From: Nocardioides palaemonis
Lineage (GTDB): Bacteria > Actinomycetota > Actinomycetes > Propionibacteriales > Nocardioidaceae
NCBI RefSeq assembly: GCF_018275325.1
Contig: NZ_JAGVQR010000004.1
Coordinates: forward strand, 434,001-498,000
Length of the DNA: 64,000 nt
Direction: 5' to 3'
In this document: piece after piece, positions 34,626 to 48,199 of the stretch
Layout: every line of letters starts with the position of its first letter
Position numbering within the stretch: the stretch's first letter is position 1
Position numbers and translations under genes: made by a program
Notes under the pieces: generated by a model
Databases searched by the model: none
What the model was told of the DNA's origin: nothing
The model's input: only the letters and a program-made list of their open reading frames with translations

Positions 34626-36616
34626 CCGAGGTTCACCGCCAGGAGAGCGAGGACGACCAGCAGGGCGCCACCGAGGAGGGACAGGGCGTAGGAGCGGACG
34701 AAGCCGTTCTGGACGCGCCGCAGGGTCCGGGAGATCCCGCCGACACTCGCTGCGCCGCCCATGACGGCACCGTCGATGCCGGCGCGGTCGAGGGAGGTCA
34801 GGCCGGTGACCAGCGACGCGCCGGGGCGTACGACCACCGCGTCGTTGATCGCGTCGCCGTAGAGGTCGGCGCGGGCCGCGCGGGTGGCGAAGGAGACCTC
34901 CGTCGGCGCGGTGCGCGGGACCTCGGGCTTGCCGACGAGGAACCAGGCGGTCGCGACGCCGGCCGCGACGACCGCGGTGATGATCAGCGTGATCACCAGG
35001 GCGGGCAGCGGAGGCTCGTGGTGCTCGGCGGTACCGGTCACCGGCTCGAGCCAGGTCACGATCCAGTCGCCGAGCAGCAGCACGCCGCCGAGGACGGAGA
35101 GCGCCGCCAGCACGATCAGCGGGACCGTCATCACCTTGGACGACTCGTGCGGGTGCACGTCGGACTCCCAGCGCTTCTCGCCGAAGAAGGTCATCAGCAT
35201 CAGGCGGGTCATGTAGAACGCGGTGATGCCGGCGCCGAGCAGCGCGAGCAGGCCGACCAGCAGGTTGTCGGCCAGCGCGGACTCGATGATCCGGTCCTTG
35301 GACCAGAAGCCCGAGAAGCCCGGGAACCCGATGATCGCGAGGTAGCCCATGGCGAAGGTCAGGAAGGTGACCGGCATGGCGGTGCGCAGGGCGCCGTAGT
35401 GGCGCATGTCGACGTCGTCGTCCATCCCGTGCATGACCGACCCGGCCCCGAGGAACATGTTGGCCTTGAAGAAGCCGTGGGTCAGCAGGTGGAAGATCGC
35501 GAACGGGTAGCCGACCGGGCCGAGGCCGGCGGCGAGCATCATGTAGCCGATCTGGCTCATCGTCGAGCCGGCGAGCGCCTTCTTGATGTCGTCCTTGGCG
35601 CAGCCGAGGATCGCGCCCCACAGCAGCGTGACGGTGGCGACCACCACGACCGCGGTCTGCGCGACCGGGGTGAGCTCGTAGATGAAGTTGGCGCGGACCA
35701 CGAGGTAGACGCCCGCGGTGACCATGGTCGCGGCGTGGATGAGCGCCGACACCGGGGTCGGGCCCTCCATCGCGTCGAGCAGCCACGCCTGGAGCGGCAC
35801 CTGGGCCGACTTGCCGCAGGCGCCGAGGAGGAGCAGCAGGCCGAGCGCGTTGAGCGTCGCCTGGTCGGCGTCGCCGGCCAGCTCGCTGACGGCGCCGAAG
35901 TCGGTGGAGCCGAAGGTGGCGAACATCAGCGCGATCGCCAGCGTCAGGCCGATGTCACCGACGCGGTTGATGACGAACGCCTTCTTCGCAGCGGCGGCCG
36001 CGGACGGCTTGTGCTGCCAGAAGCCGATGAGGAGGTACGACGCGAGGCCGACGCCCTCCCAGCCGAGGAACAGGCCCACGAAGTTGGCCGAGAGGATCAG
36101 CGTGAGCATCGCGGCCACGAAGAGGTTGAGGTAGCCGAAGAACCGACGCCGGCGGGCGTCGTGCTCCATGTAGCCGATCGCGTAGACGTGGATCAGCGAG
36201 CCGACGCCGGTGATCAGCAGCAGGAACAGCGCCGCGAGCGGGTCGTAGAGCAGGTCCATGCCGACACGCAGCGAGCCGGTCTCGAACCAGGTCCACAGGT
36301 GCTGGCCGACCTGGCGCTCCTCGGCGTCACGGCCGAGCAGCGTGAGGAACAGCGTCAGGCTGAGGACGAAGGAGAGCGCGGCCATCGCGGTGCCGAGGAG
36401 GTGGCCGTGCTTGTCGACCGAGGCGCGCAGCGACGCCGGGAGGAACGGCGCGACGCCGAGCAGCACGACCGCGCCGAGCAGCGGCAGGGCGATGACCAGC
36501 CAGAGCAGGTCGAAGACGCCGCCGCTGCCCATGTCGGGCGCGACCACGGGGGCGTGCGCTCCCTCCTCGGCCATGGGCAGGCCGGTCAGGAGCACCGGGT
36601 GGGACAACAGGTTCAC
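34622..36616 (-). CDS. nuoL: NADH-quinone oxidoreductase subunit L
   Basis: A 664-residue subunit, the largest antiporter-like one, with the long lateral helix at its C-terminal side. Conserved segments are [37 protein letters not shown], and [22 protein letters not shown] 36616 is the chosen start: GGGAGCG precedes it by six bases. The first 35 residues are longer than in E. coli NuoL. Confidence 0.95.
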   Translation of the reverse strand: MNLLSHPVLLTGLPMAEEGAHAPVVAPDMGSGGVFDLLWLVIALPLLGAVVLLGVAPFLPASLRASVDKHGHLLGTAMAALSFVLSLTLFLTLLGRDAEERQVGQHLWTWFETGSLRVGMDLLYDPLAALFLLLITGVGSLIHVYAIGYMEHDARRRRFFGYLNLFVAAMLTLILSANFVGLFLGWEGVGLASYLLIGFWQHKPSAAAAAKKAFVINRVGDIGLTLAIALMFATFGSTDFGAVSELAGDADQATLNALGLLLLLGACGKSAQVPLQAWLLDAMEGPTPVSALIHAATMVTAGVYLVVRANFIYELTPVAQTAVVVVATVTLLWGAILGCAKDDIKKALAGSTMSQIGYMMLAAGLGPVGYPFAIFHLLTHGFFKANMFLGAGSVMHGMDDDVDMRHYGALRTAMPVTFLTFAMGYLAIIGFPGFSGFWSKDRIIESALADNLLVGLLALLGAGITAFYMTRLMLMTFFGEKRWESDVHPHESSKVMTVPLIVLAALSVLGGVLLLGDWIVTWLEPVTGTAEHHEPPLPALVITLIITAVVAAGVATAWFLVGKPEVPRTAPTEVSFATRAARADLYGDAINDAVVVRPGASLVTGLTSLDRAGIDGAVMGGAASVGGISRTLRRVQNGFVRSYALSLLGGALLVVLALLAVNLG

Positions 36617-36626
36617 GAGCGCTCCC

Positions 36627-36920
36627 TCAGTACTTCAGCAGGCTGGCGTCGTCGACCGAGGCCGAGCGTCGGGTGCGGAAGATGGTCATGATGATCGCGA
36701 GGCCGATCACGACCTCGGCGGCTGCCACGACCATCACGAAGAAGGCGGTGATCTGGCCGTCGAGGTTGCCGTGCTGGCGGGCGAAGGCGACGAACGCGAG
36801 GTTGCAGGCGTTGAGCATCAGCTCCACGCACATGAACACCACGATCGCGTTGCGGCGGGTGAGCACGCCCACGCAGCCGATCGTGAAGAGGATCGCGGAG
36901 AGGACCACGTACTGCGTCAC
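36627..36920 (-). CDS. nuoK: NADH-quinone oxidoreductase subunit K
   Basis: A 97-residue, three-span subunit. It has the two conserved membrane glutamates (ELMLNACNL and [11 protein letters not shown]) needed for proton transfer. GTG start overlaps the nuoJ stop (GTGA). Confidence 0.95.
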   Translation of the reverse strand: MTQYVVLSAILFTIGCVGVLTRRNAIVVFMCVELMLNACNLAFVAFARQHGNLDGQITAFFVMVVAAAEVVIGLAIIMTIFRTRRSASVDDASLLKY

Positions 36921-37729
36921 TGGACGTCCTCCGTCGTGTTGGCAGGGGCGCCGTCCTTGCCGGACGTCTCGGGCATCGAGGCCGGGTCGCCGATCTGGCG
37001 ACGCACCTCGTCGATGTCGTCGGCCAGCGCCGGGGCGGAGCGCACGGTGCCGCGGGCGGCGAGCACGCGCGACACCGACGACTCGGCGGCGGTCCCGTCG
37101 GGCAGCAGGGCGGGCGTGTCGACCGCGTTGTGCCGGGCGTAGACGCCCGGCGAGGGCAGCGGGCCGAGGTGCTTGCCGTGGTCGGCGTAGTCACGCAGGC
37201 GCTGCGCGGCGAGGTCGGCCTGCGTCGCCTTCGGCGTGAGGCGCTCGCGGTGGGCGAGCACCATCGCGCCGAGCGCGGCGGTGATGAGCAGCGCGCTGGT
37301 GGCCTCGAAGGCGAAGACGTACTTGCTGAACAGGATGTTGGCGATGGCCGGGACGTTGCCGCCGGTGTTGGCGTCGTCGAGCCCGACGGCCGTGCCGAGG
37401 GCGACCTGCCCGATGCCGACCACCAGCACGGCGCCGAAGACGAGGCCGAGCAGCACCGCCATGACGCGCTGGCCGCGGATCGTCTCGACCACCGAGTCGG
37501 AGGCGTCGACGCCGATCAGCATCATCACGAAGAGGAACAGCATGAGGATGGCGCCGGTGTAGACGATGATCTGGACCGCGAAGAGGAACGGCGCGTCCAG
37601 GACGGCGTAGAGGAACGCCAGGCTGATCATCACGACCGCGAGCAGCAGCGCGGCGTGCACGGCCTTGCGCACGAACAGGATGCCGAGCGCCGCCGCGACC
37701 ATGATGGGGGCCAGGATCCAGAAGGTCAT
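36917..37729 (-). CDS. nuoJ: NADH-quinone oxidoreductase subunit J
   Basis: A 270-residue membrane subunit. Five spans lie in the first 170 residues, with the conserved [20 protein letters not shown] of the third helix. A roughly 100-residue hydrophilic tail follows (from [17 protein letters not shown]), an extension common in actinobacteria. ATG overlaps the nuoI stop. Confidence 0.93.
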   Translation of the reverse strand: MTFWILAPIMVAAALGILFVRKAVHAALLLAVVMISLAFLYAVLDAPFLFAVQIIVYTGAILMLFLFVMMLIGVDASDSVVETIRGQRVMAVLLGLVFGAVLVVGIGQVALGTAVGLDDANTGGNVPAIANILFSKYVFAFEATSALLITAALGAMVLAHRERLTPKATQADLAAQRLRDYADHGKHLGPLPSPGVYARHNAVDTPALLPDGTAAESSVSRVLAARGTVRSAPALADDIDEVRRQIGDPASMPETSGKDGAPANTTEDVQ

Positions 37730-38283
37730 CGCGTGGTCCCCCTGTAGTAGTCGCCCTCGTCGTCGCCGAGGCGCATCGGGTGCGGGGGCTGCTCCATGCC
37801 CGGCAGCAGCGGGGCGAGCAGGTCGGACTTCTCGTAGATCAGGTCGGCGCGGTTGTCGTCGGCCAGCTCGTACTCGTTGGTCATCGTCAGCGCGCGCGTC
37901 GGGCAGGCCTCGATGCAGAGCCCGCACAGGATGCAGCGCAGGTAGTTGATCTGGTAGACGCGGCCGTAGCGCTCGCCGGGGCTGAAGCGCTGGCTGTTGC
38001 CGTCGGCGTCGGGGGCATCGCTGTTGGACGCGCCCTCGACGTAGATCGCGTCGGCCGGGCAGGCCCAGGCGCACAGCTCGCAGCCGATGCACTTCTCGAG
38101 GCCGTCGGGCCAGCGGTTGAGCTGGTGGCGTCCGTGGAACCGCGGCGCGGTCGGCAGCTTCTCGAAGGGGTACTGCTCGGTGACGACCTTCTTGAACATC
38201 GTCCGGAAGGTGACGCCGAAGCCGGCGATCGGGTCCCAGAGGGACTCCTTGATGCCCTTCGAGGGCTGGTTCGGGTCACTCAT
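37726..38283 (-). CDS. nuoI: NADH-quinone oxidoreductase subunit I
   Basis: A 185-residue peripheral subunit that passes electrons through two 4Fe-4S clusters. The two C-x2-C-x2-C-x3-C-P ferredoxin motifs are [12 protein letters not shown] and [12 protein letters not shown]. The start overlaps the nuoH stop by eight bases. Confidence 0.95.
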   Translation of the reverse strand: MSDPNQPSKGIKESLWDPIAGFGVTFRTMFKKVVTEQYPFEKLPTAPRFHGRHQLNRWPDGLEKCIGCELCAWACPADAIYVEGASNSDAPDADGNSQRFSPGERYGRVYQINYLRCILCGLCIEACPTRALTMTNEYELADDNRADLIYEKSDLLAPLLPGMEQPPHPMRLGDDEGDYYRGTTR

Positions 38284-39622
38284 GGCTCTCCTCCGCTGCA
38301 GCGGTGACGGTGGTGCGACCGGTGGTGAAGGTCAGCGGCGCGGCGCCACCGCGCACGGCCCCACCGGCGGGCATCGGCGGCACCGGGAAGCCGCCGGCGA
38401 ACGCGTCGTGCGGCTCCTCGGCCGTCTCGGCCGGGGCCGCGTCGCCCTTGCCGTCGCCGAGGAACATCAGGCCGACGGTCAGCACGAGCAGGACCGCGAT
38501 CGCCGCGACGAGGTAGGTGCGGTTGATGTTGCCCTCGAGCGAGATCACCCGGATGGTCGCGACCGCGACGATCCACGCCAGCGACACCGGGATGAGGACC
38601 TTCCAGCCCAGCGCCATGAACTGGTCGTAGCGCATGCGGGGCAGCGAGCCGCGCAGCCAGACGAACAGGAAGACGAACAGGAAGACCTTGCCGAAGAACC
38701 AGAGCAGCGGCCAGTAGCCGGAGTTGGCGCCGTCCCAGATGTTCTCGATGCCCCACGGGGCGGCCCAGCCGCCGAGGAAGAGCGTCGTGGCGATCGCGGA
38801 CACGGTGGCGAGGTTGATGTACTCGGCGAGGAAGAACAGCGCGAACTTCAGGCTGGAGTACTCGGTGTGGAATCCGCCGACCAGCTCGCCCTCGGCCTCG
38901 GGGAGGTCGAAGGGCGCACGGTTGGTCTCGCCGACCATCGAGATCACGTAGATCACGAACGAGGGCAGCAGGATCAGGCCGAACCACAGCCGGTCCTGGG
39001 CCTCGACGATCTCCGAGGTCGACATGGAGCCCGCGTAGAGGAAGACCGCGACCAGCGCCAGGCCCATCGCGACCTCGTAGGAGATCATCTGCGCGCTCGA
39101 GCGCAGGCCGCCGAGCAGCGAGTACGTCGAGCCGGAGGACCAGCCGCCGAGCACGATGCCGTAGATGCCGATCGACGCGATCGCCATCACGAACAGCACG
39201 GCCACCGGCATGTCGGTGAGCTGGAGCGGCGTGCGGTGGCCGAAGAAGTTCACCTCCGGGCCGAGCGGGATCACCGACCAGGTGACGAACGCCGGGACCG
39301 TCGCGATCACCGGGGCGATCAGGAAGACGACCTTGTCGGCCGCCTTGGGGATGATGTCCTCCTTCAGCGCCAGCTTCACGCCGTCGGCCAACGACTGCAG
39401 CAGGCCGAACGGGCCGTGCACGTTGGGGCCGACGCGGTGCTGCATCCGGGCCACGACGCGGCGCTCGAACCAGATGTTGAACAGCGTGAGCAGCACCAGG
39501 ATGAGGAAGATGAAGACCGCCTTGAGCGCGATCACCCACCACGGGTCCTGGCCGAACTGGCCCAGCTCGGCGTCGGGGAGGTCCGCCGCGAGCGGCAGGA
39601 CGCCCATCACTGTGCCCATCAT
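38276..39622 (-). CDS. nuoH: NADH-quinone oxidoreductase subunit H
   Basis: A 448-residue, eight-span subunit that forms much of the quinone site. [30 protein letters not shown] and the acidic loop [18 protein letters not shown] are diagnostic. An extra hydrophilic tail of about 60 residues follows the last span. Start ATG 39622 overlaps the nuoG stop. Confidence 0.95.
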   Translation of the reverse strand: MMGTVMGVLPLAADLPDAELGQFGQDPWWVIALKAVFIFLILVLLTLFNIWFERRVVARMQHRVGPNVHGPFGLLQSLADGVKLALKEDIIPKAADKVVFLIAPVIATVPAFVTWSVIPLGPEVNFFGHRTPLQLTDMPVAVLFVMAIASIGIYGIVLGGWSSGSTYSLLGGLRSSAQMISYEVAMGLALVAVFLYAGSMSTSEIVEAQDRLWFGLILLPSFVIYVISMVGETNRAPFDLPEAEGELVGGFHTEYSSLKFALFFLAEYINLATVSAIATTLFLGGWAAPWGIENIWDGANSGYWPLLWFFGKVFLFVFLFVWLRGSLPRMRYDQFMALGWKVLIPVSLAWIVAVATIRVISLEGNINRTYLVAAIAVLLVLTVGLMFLGDGKGDAAPAETAEEPHDAFAGGFPVPPMPAGGAVRGGAAPLTFTTGRTTVTAAAEESHE

Positions 39623-42044
39623 GCGGAGGCTCCCTTCAGGGTGACCGTGCTGCCGGGTGAGGCGAGGTCGGCCAGCACGCCGCGCCCGACGGACCGGGCC
39701 GGGACCCAGACGACCTCGTCGGGCAGGTCCGCGACCTCGACCGGGAGCGTGATGCTGCCCCGGTCGCCGGTGAGGGTGGCCGCCTGCGGGCCGGCGGTGG
39801 CGTCGTCGACCAGGCCGAACAACGCGTCGTACGACGCCTGGCTGACGCGGGCGACCGGGCGGCGCGCGGTGGCGCGCAGGTGCTGCTCGCCGTCCTGCAT
39901 CGAGCCGAGGTCGACCAGCTGCTTCCAGGTGGCGAGGGCGAACCCGCCCGCACGCGTCTTCGGCGCCTTGGGCGCCTTGCCGGCGTCGATCGTGGGGCGG
40001 GCGCCGTCCCAGGGGCCGAGCGCCTCCATCTCGGCGCGCGCCTCGGCGACGGTGCGGAAGCCGAGCGCACGGCCGGTGCCGAGCGCCTCGAGCTCCTCGG
40101 AGATGCCTGCCAGCACCCGGAGGTCGGGCAGCGAGGCGGGGTTGCTGAAGACCGCGTCGAAGGATCGTGCGCGGCCGTCCCACGTCACGAAGGTGCCGGC
40201 CTTGTCGGTCACCGGGGCGACCGGGAGGACGACGTCGGCGACGCGGGTCACGTCGGTCTCGCGCAGCTCGAGGCTGACCACGAAGCCGGCGGCGTCGAGC
40301 GCTGCGCGGAACGCGGCCGGGTCGGCGGTGTCGTCGGGGTCGACGCCCGCGACGACGAGCCCGCCGAGGTCGCCCTTGGTGAGCGCGGCGACGATCGCGT
40401 TGCCGTCGCGGCCGGCCTTGGCCGGCAGGTCGACGCCCCAGGCGGCACCGACGTCGACGCGGGCCGAGGCCTCGCCGACCGGACGTCCGCCGGGCAGCAG
40501 GGTCGGCAGCGCGCCGGCTTCGACCGCACCGCGGTCACCCGCACGCCGGGGCACCCAGGCGAGCCGGGCACCGGTGGTGGCGGCCAGCGCGGCCGCCGCC
40601 GAGAGCGCGCCGTGGGTCGCGGCGAGCCGCTCGCCGACGAGGATCACCGCGTCCTTGGTGACGCCGTGCTCGGCGTCCTTGAGCGACTCGATCACCTCGA
40701 CCTCGGCGCCCGGCGCGGCGGGGACCAGACGGCCCTTCATCTTCGCCAGACCGCGCGAGGTGTAGGGCGCGACCGACACGACCTGCGTACGGCCCTTGCG
40801 GGCGGCCTTGCGCAGGCGCAGGAAGATCGTCGCCGCCTCGTCCTCGGGCTCGAGGCCGAGCAGCACCACGACGGGCGCCGCCTCGAGGTCGGCGTAGGTC
40901 ACGTCGCCGGACAGCGCGACGTGGGCGGCGAGGAAGCTCGCCTCCTCCGCGCTGTGCGGACGGGCCCGGAAGTCGACGTCGTGGGTGCCGAGGGAGACGC
41001 GGGCGAACTTGGCGTAGGCGTAGGCGTCCTCGGCCGTGAGGCGACCGCCGGTGAGCACCGCGGACGCGCCGGCGTCGCGCAGGCCGCGCGCCGCGACGGC
41101 GAAGGCCTCCGGCCACGAGGCGGGCCGCAGGACACCGTCCTCGCGGACCTGCGGGTAGGTGATCCGGTCCTCGGCCTGGGCGTAGCGGAACGCGAAGCGG
41201 TCCTTGTCGCTGATCCACTCCTCGTTGACCTCGGGGTCGTTGCCCGAGAGGCGCCGCATGACCTTGCCGCGGCGGTGGTCGACGCGGATCGCCGCGCCGC
41301 AGGCGTCGTGCTCGCCCACGCCGGGAGTGGAGACGAGGTCGAAGGGGCGCGAGCGGAAGCGGTAGTCGGCGGAGGTGAGGGCGCCGACGGGGCAGATCTG
41401 GATCGCGTTGCCGGAGAAGTAGCTCTGGTAGGGCTCGTTCTCGTAGATCGCGACCTGCTGGAGCGCACCGCGCTCGGCGAGCGCGATGAACGGGTCGCCG
41501 GCGACCTGCTCGGAGAAGCGGGTGCAGCGCGCGCACAGCACGCAGCGCTCGCGGTCGAGCAGGACCTGGGCGGAGATGTTGATCGGCTTGGGGAAGGTGC
41601 GCTTGACGCCGCCGTTCTCCGCGAACCGGCTCTCCCCGCGCCCGTTGCTCATCGCCTGGTTCTGCAGGGGGCACTCGCCGCCCTTGTCGCAGACCGGGCA
41701 GTCGAGCGGGTGGTTGATCAGCAGGAACTCCATGACGCCCTGCTGGGCCTTGTCGGCCACCTCGCTGGTCGCCTGGGTGTTGACCACCATGCCCTCGGCC
41801 ACCGGCAGCGTGCAGGAGGCCTGCGGCTTGGGGAAGCCGCGTCCGTTGCCGGCGTCGGGGATGTCGACCAGGCACTGGCGGCACGCGCCGACCGGGTCGA
41901 GCAGCGGGTGGTCGCAGAAGCGCGGGATCTGCACGCCGACCTGCTCGGCGGCGCGGATGACCAGGGTGTCCTTGGGGACGCTGACCTGGACGCCGTCGAT
42001 GGTCAGGGTGACCGTCTCGACCTCGGTGCGCGCGGGGGTGGTCG

Positions 42045-42048
<4 letters not shown>
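39619..42048 (-). CDS. nuoG: NADH-quinone oxidoreductase subunit G
   Basis: An 809-residue iron-sulfur subunit. The N-terminal 2Fe-2S ferredoxin ([15 protein letters not shown]), a His-Cys cluster with [17 protein letters not shown], and a 4Fe-4S pair [10 protein letters not shown] plus CPVGAL are visible. A molybdopterin-oxidoreductase-like part without catalytic role follows. ATG 42048 overlaps the nuoF stop. Confidence 0.94.
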
Positions 42049-43356
<1,308 letters not shown>

Positions 43357-43364
<8 letters not shown>

Positions 43365-44025
43365 CGTTCTCCCCCTTCTCGGGCGACCCGCCCGGGGCCG
43401 TCCAGCCCTTCTCGCGGGCGATCTTCAGGCCCACCAGCGAGGCGGGACCGGCCGAGGGGCCCTCGTCGGCGCGGTCGTCGGGGAAGCCGGCGAGCACGCG
43501 CTCGGCCTCGCGCCACGTGCACAGCCGCGGACCCCGGGTGGAGTGGACCTCGGTGCCGGCGCGCAGGTCGTCGACGACCTGGACCGCGGACTCGGGGGTC
43601 TGGTTGTCCATGAACTCCCAGTTGACCATCATCACCGGGGCGTAGTCGCAGGCAGCGTTGCACTCGAGGTGCTCGAGCGTGATCTTGCCGTCCTCGGTCG
43701 TCTCGTCGTTGCCGACGTCGAGGTGTTCCTTGAGCCGCTCGAAGATCAGGTCGCCCCCGAGCACGGCGCACAGCGTGTTGGTGCAGACACCGACGTGGTA
43801 GTCGCCGACCGGCTTGCGCTTGTACATCGTGTAGAAGGTCGCGACCCCGTTGACCTCGGCGGCGCTGATCCCGAGGATCTCGGCGCAGGCCTCGATGCCC
43901 TCGGGCGTCACCTTGCCCTCGACCGACTGCACGAGGTGCAGCATCGGGAGCAGGCCCGAGCGGGCCTCGGGGTAGCGGGCCGCGATCTCGCGCAGCTCGT
44001 CCCACGTCTTCGTGTCCAGTGTCAT
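43357..44025 (-). CDS. nuoE: NADH-quinone oxidoreductase subunit E
   Basis: A 222-residue thioredoxin-fold subunit holding one 2Fe-2S cluster, with cysteines in CTNTLC and [18 protein letters not shown] is conserved. ATG 44025 overlaps the nuoD stop. Confidence 0.95.
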
Positions 44026-45374
44026 CGGTCGACACCTCCCATGACGGGGTCGATGGAGGCGATCGCCACGATGACGTCGGCGACCATGCCGCCCTCGCTC
44101 ATCACGCTCGTCGCCTGCAGGTTGGTGAAGGACGGGTCGCGGAAGTGCGCGCGGAAGGGGCGGGTGCCGCCGTCGGAGACCACGTGGGCCCCCAGCTCGC
44201 CGCGGGGCGACTCGATCGGGACGTAGGCCTGGCCGGCCGGGACGCGGAAGCCCTCGGTCACCAGCTTGAAGTGGTGGATCAGCGCCTCCATCGACTCGCC
44301 CATGATGTGGCGGATGTGGTCGAGGCTGTTGCCCATGCCGTCGCTGCCGATGGCGAGCTGGCTCGGCCAGGCGATCTTCTTGTCGCCGACCATGACCGGC
44401 GCACCCTCGAGCCCGGCGAGCCGGTCGGCCGCCTGCTCGACGATCTTCAGCGACTCCCACATCTCGTTGAGCCGGATGCGGAAGCGGCCGTAGGAGTCGC
44501 AGGTGTCCCAGGTCTGGACCTCGAAGTCGTAGTCCTCGTAGCCGCAGTAGGGCTGGGTCTTGCGCAGGTCCCAGGCGTAGCCGGTCGAGCGCAGCACCGG
44601 ACCGGTGATGCCGAGCGCCAGGCAGCCGGCGAGGTCGAGGTGGCCGACGTTCTCCAGCCGGCCCTTGAAGATCGGGTTGGCGTTGCAGAGCGCGGCGTAC
44701 TCCGGGAGCCTTTTCTTCATCAGCGCGATGAAGTCGCGGATCTCGTCGAGCGCACCGGGCGGGAGGTCCTGGGCGACACCGCCCGGGCGGAAGAACGCGT
44801 GGTTCATCCGCAGGCCGGTGATCAGCTCGAAGAGGTCGAGCACCAGCTCGCGCTCGCGGAACCCGATCGTCATGACCGTCAGCGCGCCGATCTCCATGCC
44901 GCCGGTCGCGATCGCGACGAGGTGGGAGGACATCCGGTTGAGCTCCATGAGGAGCACCCGCATGACCTGCGCCTTCTCGGGGATGTCGTCCTCGATGTCG
45001 AGCAGGCGCTCCACGCCGAGGACGTAGGCCGCCTCGTTGTAGAACGGGGAGAGGTAGTCCATCCGGGTGCAGAAGGTGGTGCCCTGCACCCAGGAGCGGT
45101 ACTCCATGTTCTTCTCGATGCCGGTGTGGAGGTAGCCGATGCCGCACCGCGCCTCGGTCACCGTCTCGCCCTCGAGCTCGAGGATTAGCCGGAGCACGCC
45201 GTGGGTCGACGGGTGCTGCGGGCCCATGTTGACCACGACCCGCTCCTCGGCGGACTCGCCGATGCTCTGCGTGACGGAGTCCCAGTCCTGGCCGGTGACG
45301 GTGAAGACGCGGCCCTGGCTGGTCTCGCCCGGGGCGGCGTAGAGGTCCTGCTGCTGGCTCGTGTCGGTGCTCAT
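44022..45374 (-). CDS. nuoD: NADH-quinone oxidoreductase subunit D
   Basis: A 450-residue subunit with the hydrogenase-like fold that shapes the quinone pocket. [15 protein letters not shown] holds the quinone-binding histidine loop, and [15 protein letters not shown] and [17 protein letters not shown] the C-terminal features. It is separate from NuoC here. Its start overlaps the nuoC stop by one base. Confidence 0.96.
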   Translation of the reverse strand: MSTDTSQQQDLYAAPGETSQGRVFTVTGQDWDSVTQSIGESAEERVVVNMGPQHPSTHGVLRLILELEGETVTEARCGIGYLHTGIEKNMEYRSWVQGTTFCTRMDYLSPFYNEAAYVLGVERLLDIEDDIPEKAQVMRVLLMELNRMSSHLVAIATGGMEIGALTVMTIGFRERELVLDLFELITGLRMNHAFFRPGGVAQDLPPGALDEIRDFIALMKKRLPEYAALCNANPIFKGRLENVGHLDLAGCLALGITGPVLRSTGYAWDLRKTQPYCGYEDYDFEVQTWDTCDSYGRFRIRLNEMWESLKIVEQAADRLAGLEGAPVMVGDKKIAWPSQLAIGSDGMGNSLDHIRHIMGESMEALIHHFKLVTEGFRVPAGQAYVPIESPRGELGAHVVSDGGTRPFRAHFRDPSFTNLQATSVMSEGGMVADVIVAIASIDPVMGGVDR

Positions 45375-46188
45375 CAGTTGTAGCTCCTGCGCTGGTCCGG
45401 CGGCGGGATGCTGCCGCCCTTGTACTCCACGGGGATGCCGCCGAGCGGGTAGTCCTTGCGCTGCGGGTGGCCCGGCCAGTCGTCCGGCATGAGCACCCGG
45501 GTCAGAGCGGGGTGGCCGTCGAAGACCAGCCCGAACATGTCGTACGTCTCGCGCTCGTGCCAGTCGAGGGTGGGGTAGATGCTCACCAGGCTGGGCACGT
45601 GCGGGTCGGAGTCCGGCGCGGTGACCTCGACGCGGATCCGGCGGTTGTGGGTCATCGACGTCAGGTGATAGACGGCGTGGAGCTCGCGGCCGGCGTCGTC
45701 GGGGTAGTGCACGCCGCTGACGCCGGAGCAGAACTCGAAGCGCAGCGCCTCGTCGTCGCGCAGCATCTGCGCCACGAACGGCAGGTCCTCGCGCCGGACG
45801 TGGAAGGTGATCTCGCCGCGGTGGACCACGACCGACTCGATGGCGGTGGTCAGGTCGGTCGCACCGAGGCGCGCCTCGAGGGCGTCGGCCACCTCGTCGA
45901 ACCAGCCGCCGTAGGGCCGCTGGGTCGGCGCCGGGAAGACCTTCGCGCTGACCAGGCCGCCGTAGCCGGAGGTGTCGCCGGAGCCCTTCACGCCGAACAT
46001 GCCGCGGCGCTCGCCGACCGCGCGCACCTCGCCGGTGGGCGCGGGGACGTTCTCCGGGGACTGCTCCGGCGCGGCCTGCTCGACCCCGCTGCCGGTCCCG
46101 GTCTCCGCCTTGGCCTCCTCGAGGTTGCGCTCCTCGGCCGGGCGGGCCGACTCGTTCTTGTCGGTCTTGTCGTCGGTCGTGTCGTCGC

Positions 46189-46192
<4 letters not shown>
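45374..46192 (-). CDS. nuoC: NADH-quinone oxidoreductase subunit C with acidic N-terminal extension
   Basis: A 272-residue subunit. The family core, from about residue 85, ends with [17 protein letters not shown] and [10 protein letters not shown], which are diagnostic. The first 60 residues are low in complexity and rich in E, D, K and T, as seen in other actinobacteria. GTG 46192 overlaps the nuoB stop. Confidence 0.93.
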
Positions 46193-46743
<551 letters not shown>

Positions 46744-46756
46744 GTGGGCTCTCCCC

Positions 46757-47116
46757 TCAGTCCCAGTCCAGGCCGCCGCGACGCCACACGTAGGCGTAGG
46801 CGACGAAGACGGTGGCGATGAACAGGACCATCTCGACCAGGCCGAACAGGCGCATCGCGTCGAAGTGGACGGCCCACGGGTAGAGGAAGATGATCTCGAT
46901 GTCGAAGACGATGAAGAGCATCGCGGTGATGAAGTACTTCACCGGGAAGCGGCCACCGCCCACGGGCTGCGGCGTCGGCTCGATGCCGCACTCGTAGGAG
47001 TCGAGCTTCGCCCGGTTGTAGCGCTTGGGACCCACGACGGCGCTCATGATCACGGAGAAGACCGCGAACCCCGTCGCGATGAGTGCCAGCGCCAGGATCG
47101 GCGTGTAGAGCTCCAT
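46757..47116 (-). CDS. nuoA: NADH-quinone oxidoreductase subunit A
   Basis: A 119-residue, three-span subunit; the loop [16 protein letters not shown] and [16 protein letters not shown] are diagnostic. ATG 47116 is preceded by AAGGAAAG. The reading frame is open further to 47182 but that part crosses the leader. First gene of the 14-gene operon. Confidence 0.95.
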   Translation of the reverse strand: MELYTPILALALIATGFAVFSVIMSAVVGPKRYNRAKLDSYECGIEPTPQPVGGGRFPVKYFITAMLFIVFDIEIIFLYPWAVHFDAMRLFGLVEMVLFIATVFVAYAYVWRRGGLDWD

Positions 47117-47167
47117 CGCTTTCCTTCCGGTGGCCTGCGCGCCCATGACCGGGTGGACATGTGACCT

Positions 47168-47183
47168 TGTGAACGACTTCACG
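47168..47183. promoter_or_regulatory. CRP/GlxR-like site in the nuo leader
   Basis: TGTGAACGACTTCACG fits TGTGA-N6-TCACA with one mismatch at the last base. It lies between the predicted transcription start and nuoA, so binding would repress. Confidence 0.35.
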
Positions 47184-47198
47184 AGTGGCGCGTGCCAC

Positions 47199-47228
47199 AG
47201 TCTAGGACTCCGGTGCGGCGTGCGTCAC
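47199..47228 (-). promoter_or_regulatory. Candidate promoter of the nuo operon
   Basis: On the minus strand GTGACG (47228-47223), 18 bases and TAGACT (47204-47199). The leader would be about 75 bases. Several CACGTG-type words lie upstream (47226-47265). The 283-base gap up to menG holds nothing else convincing. Confidence 0.45.
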
Positions 47229-47399
47229 GTGGGGGTCGTGACCTGCCTCACGTGTCCTGACCTGCGGATTTAGACAAGAGTGACGTGAGTTAATTCGCCA
47301 GCGCGGCGGACCGCGGGGCATGTCCTGAACGGGTCGGTGACACTGGCCGGCACCACAGCAGGCAGACTCCCGCGTCGTCACTCATCCCCCGTGGCCCCC

Positions 47400-48089
47400 T
47401 CAGGCCGTGGCGCGGTGCAGGGCGACGATGCCGCCCGTCAGGTTGCGCCACTCCGGCGCCTGCCAGCCCGCCTCGGCAACCATCGCGGCCAGGCCGGTCT
47501 GGTCCGGCCAGGCCCGGATCGACTCGGCGAGGTAGACGTAGGCGTCGCTGGCGGACGCGGTCACCGACGCGATCCGGGGCAGCGCCCGCATGAAGCCGTC
47601 CATGTAGAGGCTGCGGAAGGCACCGTTGGTCGGGGTGCTGAACTCGCAGACGACCAGGCGACCGCCCGGCCGGGTCACCCGGCGCATCTCGCGCAGCCCG
47701 GCGACGGGGTCGACGAAGTTGCGCAGACCGTAGGAGATCGTCACCGCGTCGAAGGTGTCGTCGAGGAACGGCAGCCGGGTGCCGTCGCCGGCGACGAACG
47801 GCAGCGAGGGCCGGTCCTTCTTGCCCTGCCGGAGCATCCCGACGGAGAAGTCGCACGGCACGCCCGTGGCGCCGGCGGCGAAGAAGGGCTCGGTCGAGCA
47901 CCCGGTGCCGGCCGCGAGGTCGAGCACGAGGTCCCCGCGTCGCGCACCGACCGCCTCCACCATCGAGCGGCGCCAGCTGCGCTGGATGCCGGCGGTCATC
48001 AGGTCGTTGGTGAGGTCGTAGCGCTTCGCCACGGTGTCGAACATCCGTCGGACGTCGGTCGGTTGCTTGTCCAGGTCAGCGCGGGCCAC
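47400..48089 (-). CDS. menG: Demethylmenaquinone methyltransferase
   Basis: Last step of menaquinone synthesis, using S-adenosylmethionine. The 229-residue UbiE/MenG-family protein has [17 protein letters not shown], the SAM motif VLDLAAGTG and the family signature [13 protein letters not shown] 48089 is the start: TACGCT ends six bases upstream (leaderless), and the open frame beyond it has no support. It reads in the nuo direction just upstream of that operon. Confidence 0.93.
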   Translation of the reverse strand: MARADLDKQPTDVRRMFDTVAKRYDLTNDLMTAGIQRSWRRSMVEAVGARRGDLVLDLAAGTGCSTEPFFAAGATGVPCDFSVGMLRQGKKDRPSLPFVAGDGTRLPFLDDTFDAVTISYGLRNFVDPVAGLREMRRVTRPGGRLVVCEFSTPTNGAFRSLYMDGFMRALPRIASVTASASDAYVYLAESIRAWPDQTGLAAMVAEAGWQAPEWRNLTGGIVALHRATA

Positions 48090-48199
48090 GCGCCGAGCGT
48101 AGGCGTCTCGCCCCAGTCGCACGCAACCTGGGTGCGGCCTCGGACGTCCCTACACTCGAGAGCCGCCGGCGCCGAGCCGGCCCGACCGGGGGGACCCAC

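Noticed and set aside
35018..36691. Long open plus-strand frame opposite nuoL
   Set aside because: Composition very rich in E, H, R, Q and D, typical of antisense of hydrophobic membrane genes.
47290..47385. 31-codon minus-strand frame between menG and nuoA
   Set aside because: No Shine-Dalgarno at proper distance, no conserved features; the region is better explained as the nuo promoter and leader.
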